Assembly (NCBI GenBank): GCA_034440575.1
Contig: JAOTOL010001364.1
Span: forward strand, 329,501 to 393,500
Reading direction: 5' to 3'
Source: Imbricaverruca yamaguchii
Taxonomy: Eukaryota > Arthropoda > Thecostraca > Neoverrucidae
DNA: 64,000 bases
How positions within the stretch are numbered: position 1 is the first letter of the stretch; each line of letters begins with the position of its first letter. A program made the position numbers and the translations under genes. Below, in pieces: positions 44,386-55,944 of this stretch. Below the pieces are notes generated by a model. The model was not told the origin of the DNA. It made no database searches and was given only the letters and a program-made list of their open reading frames with translations.

Positions 44386-44565
44386 TTTCGAGGCGTCACT
44401 GACATTCCCATCTGACACCACTCCGTTCGCGTCCTCCTCCGACGCCGGCTGTGATTGGTCGCCTGGCCGACCTTGACCCGTGTCGGCCGGCTGTGATTGG
44501 CTGAGAGCCGCCTGGGGCTCGGGAGTCGAAGGAGGTGTGGCTGCGTGCGGGATGAGTGCAGTCTC
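43477..44565 (-). CDS. Candidate large internal exon encoding a poly-Gln, Pro/Ala-rich segment (phase 0/0)
   Basis: On the minus strand an acceptor (TGCCCGTAG) precedes 363 open codons and the donor GGACAG/GTTAGT. Residues 1-57 are Ser/Pro/Gln-rich (LIPHAATPPSTPEPQAALSQ). About 58-125 is poly-Gln broken by HTHEQ, HQPHEQ and HHPHEQ. Later come AAQVAAQVAAQV, PPADQPPEPAEPAEP and RAWTPGGTSG. Near residue 260 stands APRRVHFSEEPP, containing RVHF, which fits the RVxF docking motif for protein phosphatase 1. Mixed CAG/CAA codons and a low stop density in GC-rich sequence support real coding. It reads as an intrinsically disordered region. Function unknown. Confidence 0.72.
44190..44395. repeat. (CTG/TTG)n codon repeat (poly-Gln on the minus strand)
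   Basis: Trinucleotide repeat inside the exon, interrupted by three CTCGTG(T)G(T/G)-type inserts coding for His/Pro/Glu. The CAA interruptions would tend to stabilise it. Confidence 0.95.
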
Positions 44566-46990
44566 CTACGGGCACAACACGGTCGGCTAGGTCAGTCTTG
44601 GCTGTGCCAACGCAGGCAGACCGCCTTGAGCGTCACGCCGCGAGCTATGGCAAGGCGCCTGGTTCAGCGTAGACACCTACGCAGATGTCATGCCTATTTC
44701 ACTTGAATACCATGCCGCACGTGCGACTATTTCTACTAGGTCTACCACATGCAGCAACTTACCATAACATCATATCGATAGCGCTTTCAACAAGCGAACA
44801 AACGAACAAACGAAGTGTTGCTGAACCACGTTGTTTAACACAGTGCCCACCGACCTTGAAAAGCATTCCCGCTGCACCTGGTGCAAATGACTGACATTGC
44901 GCTTCACAATCTAAAAGTTCGATCGCCACACCACATGTGACGTAGGCAGAGGCGCGGCCAAGGTGGCCGCGGGCGCGGCCACCGCCTTAGTATCTAAAAA
45001 TACACTAGGCTGAACCCAAACAATTGGAGAGGCCAAACAATTCACCGCGCGAAGCCGGAAGATGTCGGAGCTCTTCGTGCGCCAATAGCCGTCATGTTTC
45101 ATCGCCTTTTGGTGGGGCCGCCCTCAGGAAATTCCTGGCTGCGCCCCTGGATGTATGCGCCGTTCCACACAGTATGTGCTCCGGTCTGTTATTCCACACG
45201 CCACACGCATTTGTGATGAAGTCCTATCGAACCGCCCAAAGCCACCCAATAGTCATCTCCATCTTCGTCAAACGAGCTTCCTGAAACAGCACAGGAACCA
45301 GTTTTAAGCTGGAACCAGCTTGAAACCAGTATGAAACCATTTTAGAACTGGTGCACGAAAAGATGGTTGAATGACTGTGTCTATTCGACATAATATACTT
45401 TCGTATAAAATGTGCAAAACGTGGTGAAACGGACGGCCTATCTGCTGAGCTTATCAGCCTTGCTATCACCCAGACTTGTGCTTGACTCAATTTTTTTAGT
45501 CGACTCACATGTGACTTATAGATCTTGAGATCAGATTCGACTCGCGACTCAAACAGACTGCCATAAATTTGAATCGATTCAGATCCGACTCAGTGGTATC
45601 AGACTCATGAGCCGTATGATTCAGTGCGCACTGCCCACACATGATATTTCAATGATTGATTCATGATTCGACTCATTTTTTTAGAATGATGTCATTCAGC
45701 TTATGATTCAAGATATATTTTGGAGAAAAGAATCGATTCAACTCGCGGCTAATCCAAAAATGATTGATTCATGAGTCGATTCTCAATTCAGCTTGGGTCG
45801 AGCACAAGTCTGCTGTCAGCCTTGCTGGTTGCTGTGCACATGTCGCCTATTTCAAAGTCTTCCTTTCCTACTGAGATGTGAACTTACCTATATCATTTTC
45901 AGTGATCGTAACCTTGATCGTATTCGTTATCACCAATTTATACCCAGCAACACATACACCCAAAGCACCGTACATATGAAACCAATGAGGTCATCATGTG
46001 CTGTCCGGCTCCTGCACTTTCCACACCACTATCTCCATTCGCCTTTCGGACTGCACTGGCCGTTCACAAAACTGCGCAGAACAACATGTACGCCGGGGCC
46101 GGGGGCGCTTGATCGGGACCTCTTCCGTCACTTCTGTCACGTGTCATGATTGGCAGGACATCCACAGTCCGGCGGTAGATGGCAGCAGCGTTGATCGCAT
46201 GCTTGCCGAATGTCGTGTGTTTTACCGCGTAGAGTAAAACACTATCACTATTTATCATGGGATTCGCGCGGCTGCAGTTGCCTTGAATTCACGCAGATTC
46301 GCAGCGACGGAAGCCGGCGCACTAGGGACACCGCAACCCGCACAGCCGAAAGCCAAGCCGGTGTGACGTGGCAAGCTAGACGTTCGCCTCAAATGCGGCT
46401 GGAAGTCCGGGCCGGTAGAAGTCGGTAAAATTGTGTGCAGTCATTGATCGTCAGATTGCATCAGACATGGACGATCTAGAGCGTTCTCGCTTGGTGGTAC
46501 GGTTATGGTGATTCATCATCCCTGCCTATGGTAATAAGTGCAATATATAAGCAAAAAGGATGCAGTGTAGCTGGTCTGGTGAATTGATGCCAGGGGACGC
46601 ACAACTAATGGTATACTAATACGACTAATATACAATACATATGCTGTATAATATACTAACACCAATCGTGCATTCACTACACACTGCTACGGTTCATTCT
46701 AGTAAGCAGTACTAAGCCAAGAGCAACTTCATACTGCATTAGCCGACAAGCCACTGAGCTATGCCGAACTCATGCTAAACTGAAGCCTCGCTCAAACCCG
46801 TCGGGCAACTCACGTCAAACGAGTCTTCGATCGTAATGTTCGAGAACCGGGACCGTCGCGCATACTGGAGACTTCCTCTGGACGATCTCCGTTCTGGTGT
46901 ACAGGTGACCTGGGACCATTTCACTATCACAGTCTCAGCCGGCAACGGCTAGCAGAACGGCCAGCGTAATCATGGACTCTCATGAGCCTC
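44566..46990. other. Unassigned intronic interval
   Basis: No supported gene. At 45290-45350 GAACCAG recurs in direct and inverted form (AACCAGTTTTAAGCTGGAAC). At 45500-45790 GATTCATGAGTCGA-like words repeat, a decayed short repeat. Confidence 0.4.
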
Positions 46991-46994
46991 CATG

Positions 46995-47322
46995 CCGCCC
47001 CGGTAGCTCAGTTGGTTAGAGCGCCGGCCTGCACTGGTCTCTCCTGTACTGGCAACACAGGGTTCGAGCCGCTTCACGCGCTCGCATTTAGCCCCCGGCC
47101 GGGAGTGTCAGTTGGCAGCTGGCCCGATAAGGCCGGGGACGAGCTATCAGGCGGCCGTGTCGGTGCATTGACGGCACGTTAAACTTTCGGTCTAAATTGT
47201 GCCGTTGAACTGGAATTGATGGATCGGGTGGTGGGGCCAGGGTTCACGCAACAAGCTCTGCTTAGCAATAGAACCCTGGTTCCTAAAGACACTCCAGCAA
47301 GAATGCGGATTAAAGTTTCTTC
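46995..47322 (+). mobile_element. tRNA-derived SINE, copy at 47.0 kb
   Basis: Head GCCGCCCCGGTAGCTCAGTT with A box and B box GGGTTCGAGCC, then the body shared with the 12.0-kb copy and the 3' hairpin GGGTTC...GAACCC. It ends near GATTAAAGTTTC without a long A tail. Confidence 0.88.
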
Positions 47323-47379
47323 TTATATGTTGAGACCATTATCAAGTTCAAAAGAATGCATGGTTTGCACTTCGTGTAT

Positions 47380-47745
47380 AGGAGGATACGCTACAAGAAC
47401 TCGCTGGTATTGGCTTGGATATCTTTCGACCGCCAATTACTATTGACCGTGCAGAATTTGAACGGCATTTTCAGGCTGGTTATATCGTTCATATGTTCCA
47501 CCCTGAGGCCTTTTATTTTAACTTACTCTTTTCTTAATGAACTTCCCAGTGACTGGATTATATTTTCGATGAATATGGCATCACTTCACCTGAAGATCGA
47601 TACAGCTCACACAACAAGGGCATGTGGTGCCTGCATCTGGACAGGGAATGGCCTGTCAAGTTAGTGCCGTTCAAAGACCACATCCAAACAGCCAACGCCA
47701 ATAATAACTCTTCATTGAGTCTGTATGTGTTCCTTTGAAGCTAGC
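47380..47745 (+). pseudogene. Unrecognised coding relic after the SINE
   Basis: One plus-strand frame reads DTLQELAGIGLDIFRPPITI, then DRAEFERHFQAGYIVHMFHP. After three stops within seven codons it continues in the same frame with LDYIFDEYGITSPEDRYSSH and KGMWCLHLDREWPVKLVPFK. The composition is strongly coding-like on both sides. I do not recognise the protein. It may be a transposon or processed-gene fragment. Confidence 0.4.
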
Positions 47746-50700
47746 CTTTCAGCGGTTTGATTAATCTCTGAATGATATTATCCAGCACAAACGTTGAGCG
47801 GCGGGCACACGTCGATTGCGGACCGCACGCGTGGCTGAACCCAATGCCGGGAAGTAGCTGAGCGATGGTCGGTAATGCGCAGTCGTGCTGGAGAGAATGT
47901 GAGCGGCAGCCGGCAGAGTGCTGGGACGCCTGGGGCTGCCAATTCTTCATAAAAAAGGTGAAGAAAAAACACCAGCTCGGTGACGTTGACTTTAAATAGC
48001 GAAATGGCTTCAAGTGCGACTAGCGTGCCGACGTCCCCATGAATTCAGGTTGCTTCGTCACCGTTGCAAAAGAAACAAAGCAAATTGACAGGTTAATGAC
48101 TGCTATTTTCGACGCATGGTGTCAACAAATCAATGGTTTCCGTCACAATCAGCTTGAGAAAATAAATAAAAATCCATCATGTCCAAGGTGATGGAGAACT
48201 ATGAATGCAAATCAAGAAACTACTGATTACTTTAAGCCTGAGGCAGTTGGCCTGAGCGCGGCGCCGCGAGCAGACGCGTCTCGACCGCTCGCCCAACCTT
48301 TTTCCTCTCCCTCTTTGTTGCCTCTGTATGCAAGGTGTGTGAAACTGCAAGGTGTGAGTGAGAAGTGAACAGAAAGAGTGAAAAGTGTACGAGCCAAAAA
48401 AAAAAGAAGAAAAAGTGAACTATTGAACAAAACCGGCGTACTTATACGCTATACGTGTGCGAAGTGACTGGACTCAGTGGACTTTTCTGCTGGTTATTCC
48501 TCTACTATTTTACACAGCAGTGACTGGACGCCGGAAAAACTGAGTGAGTGCAGAAGCGACAGCGCCTTTCTCCATAGTGACTTCCCTTCCATCAAGCATC
48601 ACCTACTGCCCATCTTCTTTCCTACACTGCGGCTGGGAAGGAAGTTATCTCACTGACGACTTGGTGCCGCTCGGAATTCCTGTGTCTTCAACAACAGTGA
48701 TCGTCTACCTCCTATCGTCTAGCTTCAGGTCTACCAGGTTTCCATCTTCAGCTCTACCATACATACGGATCTGCTAACCATCGCCTTGGCCAAATACCAT
48801 CACGTCCCCCCATCATCAACGCGCACGCAGCCGAACAGGGCTGCGACGTCGAGCGCCCGCATCACTGTAATGTCATCAAAGCCTCGACCTTGGACGCCCC
48901 CGCCAGTCGCCACCCCTCCCAAGCGAGAAACCAAACGAGGGGAGCGTCGCCGTCGCCGTGACAACGCCTACCAAGAACTCACGCCGGGACAGGCGCGGCG
49001 CCAGGGTTGGCAGATCGCTTTCCTATCACTTCTACAAACCACTCGTTTATAGCTAGTGTTGCAAGCACAGTGTGTGTAGTGCAGAGAGTGATATGGGTAT
49101 TGTATTATGATGGTGTACGAATGTTTGTTGCGCATCTGCTCCCACTACTGACCACAAATCTATCCTTTCTTTGTAAATATCTGTGACCCAGACTGTCCGT
49201 AATAGCCACTGCACGTGGAGGGCATGTATTGCTAAATAAATTTAACAATTAACTTGATGTTAAATGCTAAGGATTCTAAGTGACTTTCTCGTTGAGGCCT
49301 TTGTGTCAGTCTCATTGTTCTGTCACCTGGGCATTGAAAGAAAGTGGAGCAAGGGCGAATCCAGAAGTCTGGCTTGGGGATGTCAAATTCAAGAGAAAAC
49401 TCTGATTCCGAAAAACCCATTATATTTTAACATTCGTCGGGTTTGCCAATGACATATTTCTAATGAACTGCCTGAAATTTAGAGAAAATTTTATTTCAGT
49501 GCAGAATGACGCCAATAATTGTCCCATGGAGGCAGCATGCCCTCTCTTCCTTCCAGATCAGCCAATGAATGATTGGGATATGAACTCGGCACATTCCCCA
49601 TGAGGCAAGCGACCGCTTAATTTAGATAAGTACCGTAATTACAAGCATAGTTCAACGCATTACGTAATCGGTGCGGATTCCTCATCCTCAATTCTCATCA
49701 AAAGAGGACATTTGGACCTACATTTCGATTTTTTATCTCGCAAATTTCTGGTCATGTTATACTTGCGACTTGCCAGCTAAATGCTAGATCTGAAGAAACC
49801 CCGAGCCACACTTCAGGCCTCCTGAACAATCCTGGAATGATCGCATTCGCGCCCAAAGCCGATAACCACGATGGTAGGCTGTCCCGCACCATCGTAGAGA
49901 CTGGCGGCACAGTTTTGCAGGTTTGGGATAGGCGGCAACTTTCACTGGCGCCTCTCTTGGAAGGCGCCTGCGACAAATGCGTATCTTCATCCTGGTTAAT
50001 ATTTCCAGGGCCCTACATCCCAAGGCCGAATGGACCCCGATAAGGCAGTATTAGCATTGGAGCGCAGGTGGTGTGCCCTGCTCCTGTTGAAGAATTGGTA
50101 AGGTTTTAGAACGATAAGCTGTCGGGAAGTATAAAAGAACAATTTTCTTTCAGGTTTTCAACTCCCTGACTTTAGCCCTTGCCATGGCTGACAACCACCT
50201 ACCCCTAGTGTTATCGCGAGTAGCCAGATAATGTAACGGCGTAATGGGGCGCACCTTAGTGTACCTTTTCTTCGTCTGACCTCAATGCAAATCCAGCGAC
50301 TGATCTTGGTCAAATTCGTATCCCAGAAAAATGACAACCCAACCATTTTACTGTGGAGTTAGAATGGTCTGAAACTGTGGGCATCAATGCTTTCCATAAT
50401 ACCAGGGCCTCGCATTAATATCTGGACTACCTGTGATAAGTTTCGTGCTCTTTTCTGCAATGACATGTCTTCCTTGGTGCACGATGACATGGGACATAAC
50501 CATATCTAATGACCCATGACCTAGTGTCAGGTCACACCTGAATCCGGCTACATGAACTCAAATAATGTTTAATATAGCCCAAATGAATCATGATAAACTC
50601 AAGGAAAATTCGCGTTCGGCTTCTGCTAACAAAATTACTTACCGAAATTAAAGTCAGGAACCAAAATGTCTTGGGTACGATTGAACCCATTGCACTATTT

Positions 50701-51360
50701 TGTTGCCTGGCTATTGTGAAGAAGACTGTGGGAGGCAGATTATCCCTATCTTCTACCCAACCTAACCACGACAGCGGTCAAGAAATGGAATGGTTTTCGA
50801 GATTCAGGAGAAGCCGCGCGATAATCTGAATCTTGCAAAACACAGCAAAATTGTCATGACATTTGTTCAAACTGGATGACAACATCAAACTCAAAGTTCA
50901 ATTATATCTCATCAAACCAAAGTCAAACTTCAATCTAGTTCAGTCCAATCAAATCAAAGTGAAATTAATTTGGCACACAATTTGGCGGTGCTGGTGCGGT
51001 TTCTTGCGCGTGCTGTGTGGTGCTGGTGCCGTTCATTTGACAGTCATGCTGATTTAGATTGGGCTCCCGCTATTGTTCCGCTAAGCTACTCCCGGAAAAC
51101 GTGGGTCCTGGCATATGGTGGCTAGATCATCACTCCCCTCCCTCTCTGAATTGTGATCCTAGAGTTACAACCACCAGCGCCCATTCCCCTCTTCTCCTGC
51201 CTCCTATTCCTCGCCAAGTTCGCCCTCTCCACACTTCAGCTTCTACTCTGGTCAGCTGCACATCTCCCTGCAGCTGCTCCCTCAATGGGATGTGCAGCTG
51301 ACCCTTCTCTTCTGCGATTCCCTGTTCCCTTCCATTCCTGCTGTGGTCTACCACGTGCTC
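47746..51360. other. Mostly unassigned intronic interval with one possible transcript unit
   Basis: Most of this 3.6 kb shows nothing recognisable. On the plus strand the frame 48786-49052 (88 residues, ending RRQGWQIAFLSLLQTTRL, with a basic ETKRGERRRRRDN) is followed by AATAAATTTAACAATT near 49232, a possible poly(A) signal. It could be a retroposed sequence; evidence is thin. Confidence 0.3.
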
Positions 51361-51364
51361 TGTA

Positions 51365-51602
51365 CTTTCCCTCCGCACCTGCCACCTGCCACCTCTCACC
51401 TGTCACATCTCACCTGCCACCTCCCACCTCCCACCTCTCACCTGCCATCTCTTACCTGCCACCTCTCACCTACCACCTCTCACCTACTACATACCACCTG
51501 CCACATGCCACCTACCACATGCCACCTTCCAACTCTCACCTGCCATCTATCACCTCTCACCTACCATCTGCAACCTGCCATCTGCCACCTGCCACCTCTC
51601 AC
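51365..51602 (-). repeat. ~10-bp minisatellite of 5' splice-site-like units
   Basis: On the minus strand the tract consists of GGCAGGTGAGAGGTGG, GGCAGGTGGCAGATGG and related 10-bp words, beginning right at the donor of the exon ending at 51603. At least eight copies retain CAGGTGAGA, CAGGTAAGA or TAGGTGAGA. Confidence 0.9.
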
Positions 51603-51947
51603 CTGCTCCGCGCCAATCCCGTCCACCCGGCGCTCGTCTTCGCCCAGCTCGCGCTCGACCTCGCGCTCAATCTCGGTGATGACCTCGTTGATGCGGCTCT
51701 TGATGCTCTCCTGGCTGATCTCCTGCACGTGTGAGCCGGCCGTGACGGCTGTTGGGTCACGTGTCGCCGCTGCCGAGCCACCGGGTCGGCCACTGCTGTG
51801 GTCGGCAGGATCGCCGGGTCGGCCACTGCTGTGGTCGGCAGGATCGCCGGGTCGGCCACTGCTGTGGTCGGCAGGATCACCGGGTCGGCCACTGCTGTGG
51901 TCGGCAGGATCGCCGGCAGTGCTACGGCTGCCCGGCGTCGCCTCCGT
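51603..51947 (-). CDS. Candidate 345-bp internal exon with 11-residue repeats and a charged helix (phase 0/0)
   Basis: The minus strand has the acceptor TTCCCATCTGCAG and donor GAGCAG/GTGAGA around 115 open codons. It starts TEATPGSRS. Four near-perfect copies of GDPADHSSGRP follow, made by a 33-bp DNA repeat at about 51780-51915. The exon ends in a strongly charged helix with SQESIKSRINEVITEIERE then VERELGEDERRVDG, which could form a short coiled coil. Both splice sites are good and the exon is phase 0/0, compatible with the downstream exon at 44565. The protein is not recognised. Confidence 0.68.
51780..51915. repeat. 33-bp in-frame coding minisatellite, 4 copies
   Basis: The unit contains GTGGTCGGCAGGATCGCCGG and GTCGGCCACTGCT. 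Because it is 33 bp, copy-number change keeps the reading frame and adds or removes 11 residues of the exon. Confidence 0.92.
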
Positions 51948-51949
51948 CT

Positions 51950-52650
51950 GCAGATGGGAAGAACTAGGACTGTACACAGATGCCCGCCAACGACACTTTC
52001 GCATTCGAGTACCGCCAGAGTACCGGACAGATGTGGACGCACAACACATGGCCACGCTAAATACCCCGACATGCTGCCTATTGACTCCGCACAATGTCGG
52101 GGCTGGGTATTGTGCCAGCGGAGAGCGGTGAAGATCGGCCAGCGCCGCGCGCACTGGGCGACCTTCATCGCGTCTTACGATAACTAAATGCCCGCCGCAA
52201 GGACAGACGACCGTCACCGAAGACGATTTTGTCCCGGCGGACGTCGCCGTGCGAAGAGCCCGACGGCAGCGCGATCTGGGAGAGGCTCAGATGTCGCCTG
52301 CCGTCCATCCGCTGCCGCCCAGTGTCAGAGCCGAACCCTCTGACCTCGTCTGACCTCGTCTGGAGCTGTCACAGGCCCTGCGACGCATGAGTGCGTCTCG
52401 AGCCAGTAATGGCGGCGGTGTCGTGGCAGCAATGATACGCTGTGATTGGGTCGCAAGTGTTACCTACCCAGCCATGAATGATGGCATCGTGAATCACGAG
52501 CTGCCTCCTCTTGGAAGACCACCACTATTGTAGTCCTTCAGAAATGTGGCGAGGCAGTCAACTGAGCGAGTTATTATAGATAACATCCATCCCCACGACA
52601 CACGACATTGATTATGACAGGGTAATAATAATAAATGACCGGAGCAGGGA
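51950..52650. other. Unassigned interval
   Basis: The plus-strand frame around 52209-52350 (TEDDFVPADVAVRRARRQRD) looks coding-like but has no clear splice sites. Otherwise nothing is recognised. Confidence 0.3.
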
Positions 52651-52656
52651 ATAATG

Positions 52657-52982
52657 GTCGCCACGGAAGCTCAATTCGTTAGAGCGCTGACATGTATTGG
52701 ACTTCCTTTCCTGGCAACACAGGGTTCGAGTCGCTTCGCGAGCCCACACTTAGCCCCTGGCCGGGAGTGTCAGTCGGCAGCTGGCCCGATAAGCCCGGGG
52801 ACGAGCTACCGGGCGGCCGTGTCGGTGCATTGACGGTACGTTGAACTTGCGGTCAAAATTGTCCCGTTGAACTAGAATTCGTGGATCGGGTGGTGGGGCC
52901 GGGGTTCACGCAACAAGCTCTGCTTAGCAAGATGACGATGGTTCATAAAGCCGCCCTAGCAATAACTCGGACTAATTATTTT
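52657..52982 (+). mobile_element. tRNA-derived SINE, most diverged copy
   Basis: Degenerate A box (GGAAGCTCAATTCGTTAGAG), intact B box GGGTTCGAGTCGC, and the shared body to CACGCAACAAGCTCTGCTTA. The 3' hairpin is lost. Confidence 0.82.
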
Positions 52983-54545
52983 TAGAAATAAAAAAATATA
53001 ATTCATAACAGCTGACACGCCCAGGGCCTCGACACTCCGTTGTCGCCTACTCCGTTCCGAGAAATAGATCTATTGGTTGAGCGGCGGCCCGGTGGGCAGA
53101 CGCGGTGCGGAGTTGCGGCACATTGGTGGCGCGCCTCTGTCGCGCGGTAACTCAGCCGGATTCCGCAGCAGCGCCAGCCGTTGGCCGTCCCGCCAACCGC
53201 ACGCCGCCAAATGTCCGCTCACCTGGACGGTCGCCATCGTGCGGCCGGCGGCCAAGTGCGGCTTCAGGCGATGGCGCCAGGTGGCAGCACCGTCGACTTA
53301 GTCCGATGACGAATCGCTCTCGGCGTCCGGCCGGCGCCTGGATGACAAACACACACGCTTGTGTTGGTCAAACACGCGGCTGAGAAAACAACGGGGAGAC
53401 GCTTTGATCTCGGTACATTGGCTAGCTACAGGTTACTGGCAAGTGCCTTGAGCTTTAGAAACGGTTGCAGGAGTTGTGCAAGTGAGCGACAGTCGAGAAA
53501 GACTACAGATGCAAGCGCGCACAACCTTTCTTCAATGCATAAAGGAAGCAAAGCTAACTATCGCCCCACAAGACACCTTGCCACCCTCGCCAGCGCGGGT
53601 GGGATGGAGGTTGTGACTACGACCCCACCTAGTTCTTCCCACTAAAAATATGTTCTAAAAAGTTTCAAGATGATGCGGAGAACGCCTACGGTTTTACCTT
53701 GGTGGCACTCATCTTTCCCTGAGTGCCACATCGGATTCGAAATTGTCACTTTGAACAGTACACCAATACTTTCAGTAATTTGACCGCGACAGGATCCGTG
53801 GACCATGACCTATGCACAAATCAGCTGTACATAACTATTTCGTCAGCTTGCATATCATCAATAATGTAGGACAATGTCACATTTGTGTGGTGATCATCGT
53901 CATAATTGCGAAGACGAGTCGCTGACTGCACTGCGACATTCGCCTGCTTCATCTGACCTGTGAGGACAGCCAAAGGGATATATAATATGTTATTAGCAAC
54001 TCAAAGAGCAAATGTATGCAGCTTCACCGCAGCTCTCTGTCGTGCTTAGAACACAAGTTAATGCAAGGGGAGATTTAATTATGTTCGCGTCGTCAGGACT
54101 GACCAGGCGTGCCCGTGCCTCTTCCATCCAACATTTGGTCGCATGAATAGTGCTACCGACACCCCAGCGAATTCACCACATACATTAGTCGCTACACCTG
54201 GGGCATGGCAGTCTCGCTCATCGTCACAACACAACACACAACTGTCATCGTCTCGGGTAGTAAGGCGACACGGCCTGTCTTCTGCATCGTGCTGCCCGGT
54301 TCTCGCCAAATTAGTGTACGGCGGCACTTTTCACCGGCCCACCCCCTCCCACCCCGACCGGCCGATCTCACCCACTCTCTCCCACATTACCCAGCTCCAA
54401 TTATCCTCTGAGTGGGAGGATGAGAGGAGCTCTCATCCTCTGGGCGCTAAATGACCTTGTAGTCGGCGCGCCCTTAAGCCCAAATAATCAATCAAAGCTC
54501 CAATTATCCATATATGTTATTCTTGGCCTGAATCCGTCTCACAGC
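52983..54545. other. Unassigned interval with a GC-rich block
   Basis: 53070-53340 is GC-rich and open in several frames on both strands. No splice pair, start context or family supports a gene. CTCCAATTATCC occurs twice (about 54397 and 54498). Confidence 0.35.
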
Positions 54546-54549
54546 TCTT

Positions 54550-55560
54550 ATCTCCCGCTCCGTCCCCCCCCCCCCAAACAACACCACCGACTCACCTCCG
54601 CCCCACATCTCTTTACACCACTGTCTCCCGCTCGGCATCCCACCAGCCAACAACACTCGGCTCCGTCCCCCCCCAAACAACACCACCGACTCACCTCCGC
54701 CCCACATCTCTTTACACCACTGTCTCCCGCTCGGCATCCCACCAGCCAACAACACTCGGCTCCGTCCCCCCCCAAACAACACCACCGACTCACCTCCGCC
54801 CCACATCTCTTTACATCACTGTCTCCCGCTCGGCATCCCACCAGCCAACAACACTCGGCTCCGTCCCCCCCAAACAACACCACCGACTCACCTCCGCCCC
54901 ACATCTCTTTACATCACTGTCTCCCGCTCGGCATCCCACCAGCCAACAACACTCGGCTCCGTCCCCCCAAACAACACCACCGACTCACCTCCGCCCCACA
55001 TCTCTTTACACCACTGCTCCCCGCTCAGATCCCACCAGCCAACAACACCTCGGCTCCGTCCCCCCAAACAACACCACCGACTCACCTCCGCCCCACATCT
55101 CTTTACATCACTGTCTCCCGCTCGGCATCCCACCAGCCAACAACACTCGGCTCCGTCCCCCCCCAAACAACACCACCGACTCACCTCCGCCCCACATCTC
55201 TTTACATCACTGTCTCCCCGCTCGGCATCCCACCAGCCAACAACACTCGGCTCCGTCCCCCCCCAAACAACACCACCGACTCACCTCCGCCCCACATCTC
55301 TTTACATCACTGTCTCCCGCTCGGCATCCCACCAGCCAACAACACTCGGCTCCGTCCCCCCCCCAAACAACACCACCGACTCACCTCCGCCCCACATCTC
55401 TTTACATCACTGTCTCCCGCTCGGCATCCCACCAGCCAACAACACTCGGCTCCGTCCTCCCCCCCCCAAACAACACCACCGACTCACCTCCGCCCCACAT
55501 CTCTTTACACCACTGTCTCCCGCTCGGCATCCCACCAGCCAACAACACTCGGCTCCGTTC
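54550..55560. repeat. ~98-bp minisatellite, about 11 copies, with variable C runs
   Basis: The unit contains AAACAACACCACCGACTCAC, CTCCGCCCCACATCTCTTTA and CACCAGCCAACAACACTCGG. Each unit has a homopolymer of 6-10 C, whose length changes shift the frame between units. Confidence 0.95.
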
Positions 55561-55589
55561 GGCCGTCATCTGCTCTGAAACAGCTCCCC

Positions 55590-55775
55590 ACAGCTCCGCC
55601 CCGCCCCGTCCCCCGTCCCCCGTCCCCCGTCCCCGTGCCCCGTCCCCGTCCCCGTGCCCCGTCCCCCGTGCCCCGTCCCCCATCCCCGTGCCCCGTGCCC
55701 CGTGCCCCGTGCCCCGTGCTCCATCCCCCGTCCCACGTGCCCCGTCCCCCGTGCCCCCGAGCCCGTCCAGATTTC
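55590..55775. repeat. (CCCCGT/CCCCGTG)n repeat
   Basis: Short units CCCCGTCC and CCCCGTGC. The minus strand is G-run rich with G-quadruplex potential. Confidence 0.93.
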
Positions 55776-55944
55776 ATTACAGCTGCCATCCTGGCACGCG
55801 CTCCGTGCGGCGCACAGTTGCCGCAGCCGTCCCGCCATTGTTTCCTCCGAATGATCCGATGCCAGCGGCAGGGAATGTGCCAATTATGCGAGGAGTTCAA
55901 ACACATGGGCCGTCAGCAGCACAGCTGGCGCGACCGAGTGCTGA

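Noticed and set aside
43444..44415. 323-residue plus-strand Leu/Arg-rich frame
   Set aside because: Antisense shadow of the poly-Gln exon. CTG/TTG repeats translate to poly-Leu, and it has no splice sites.
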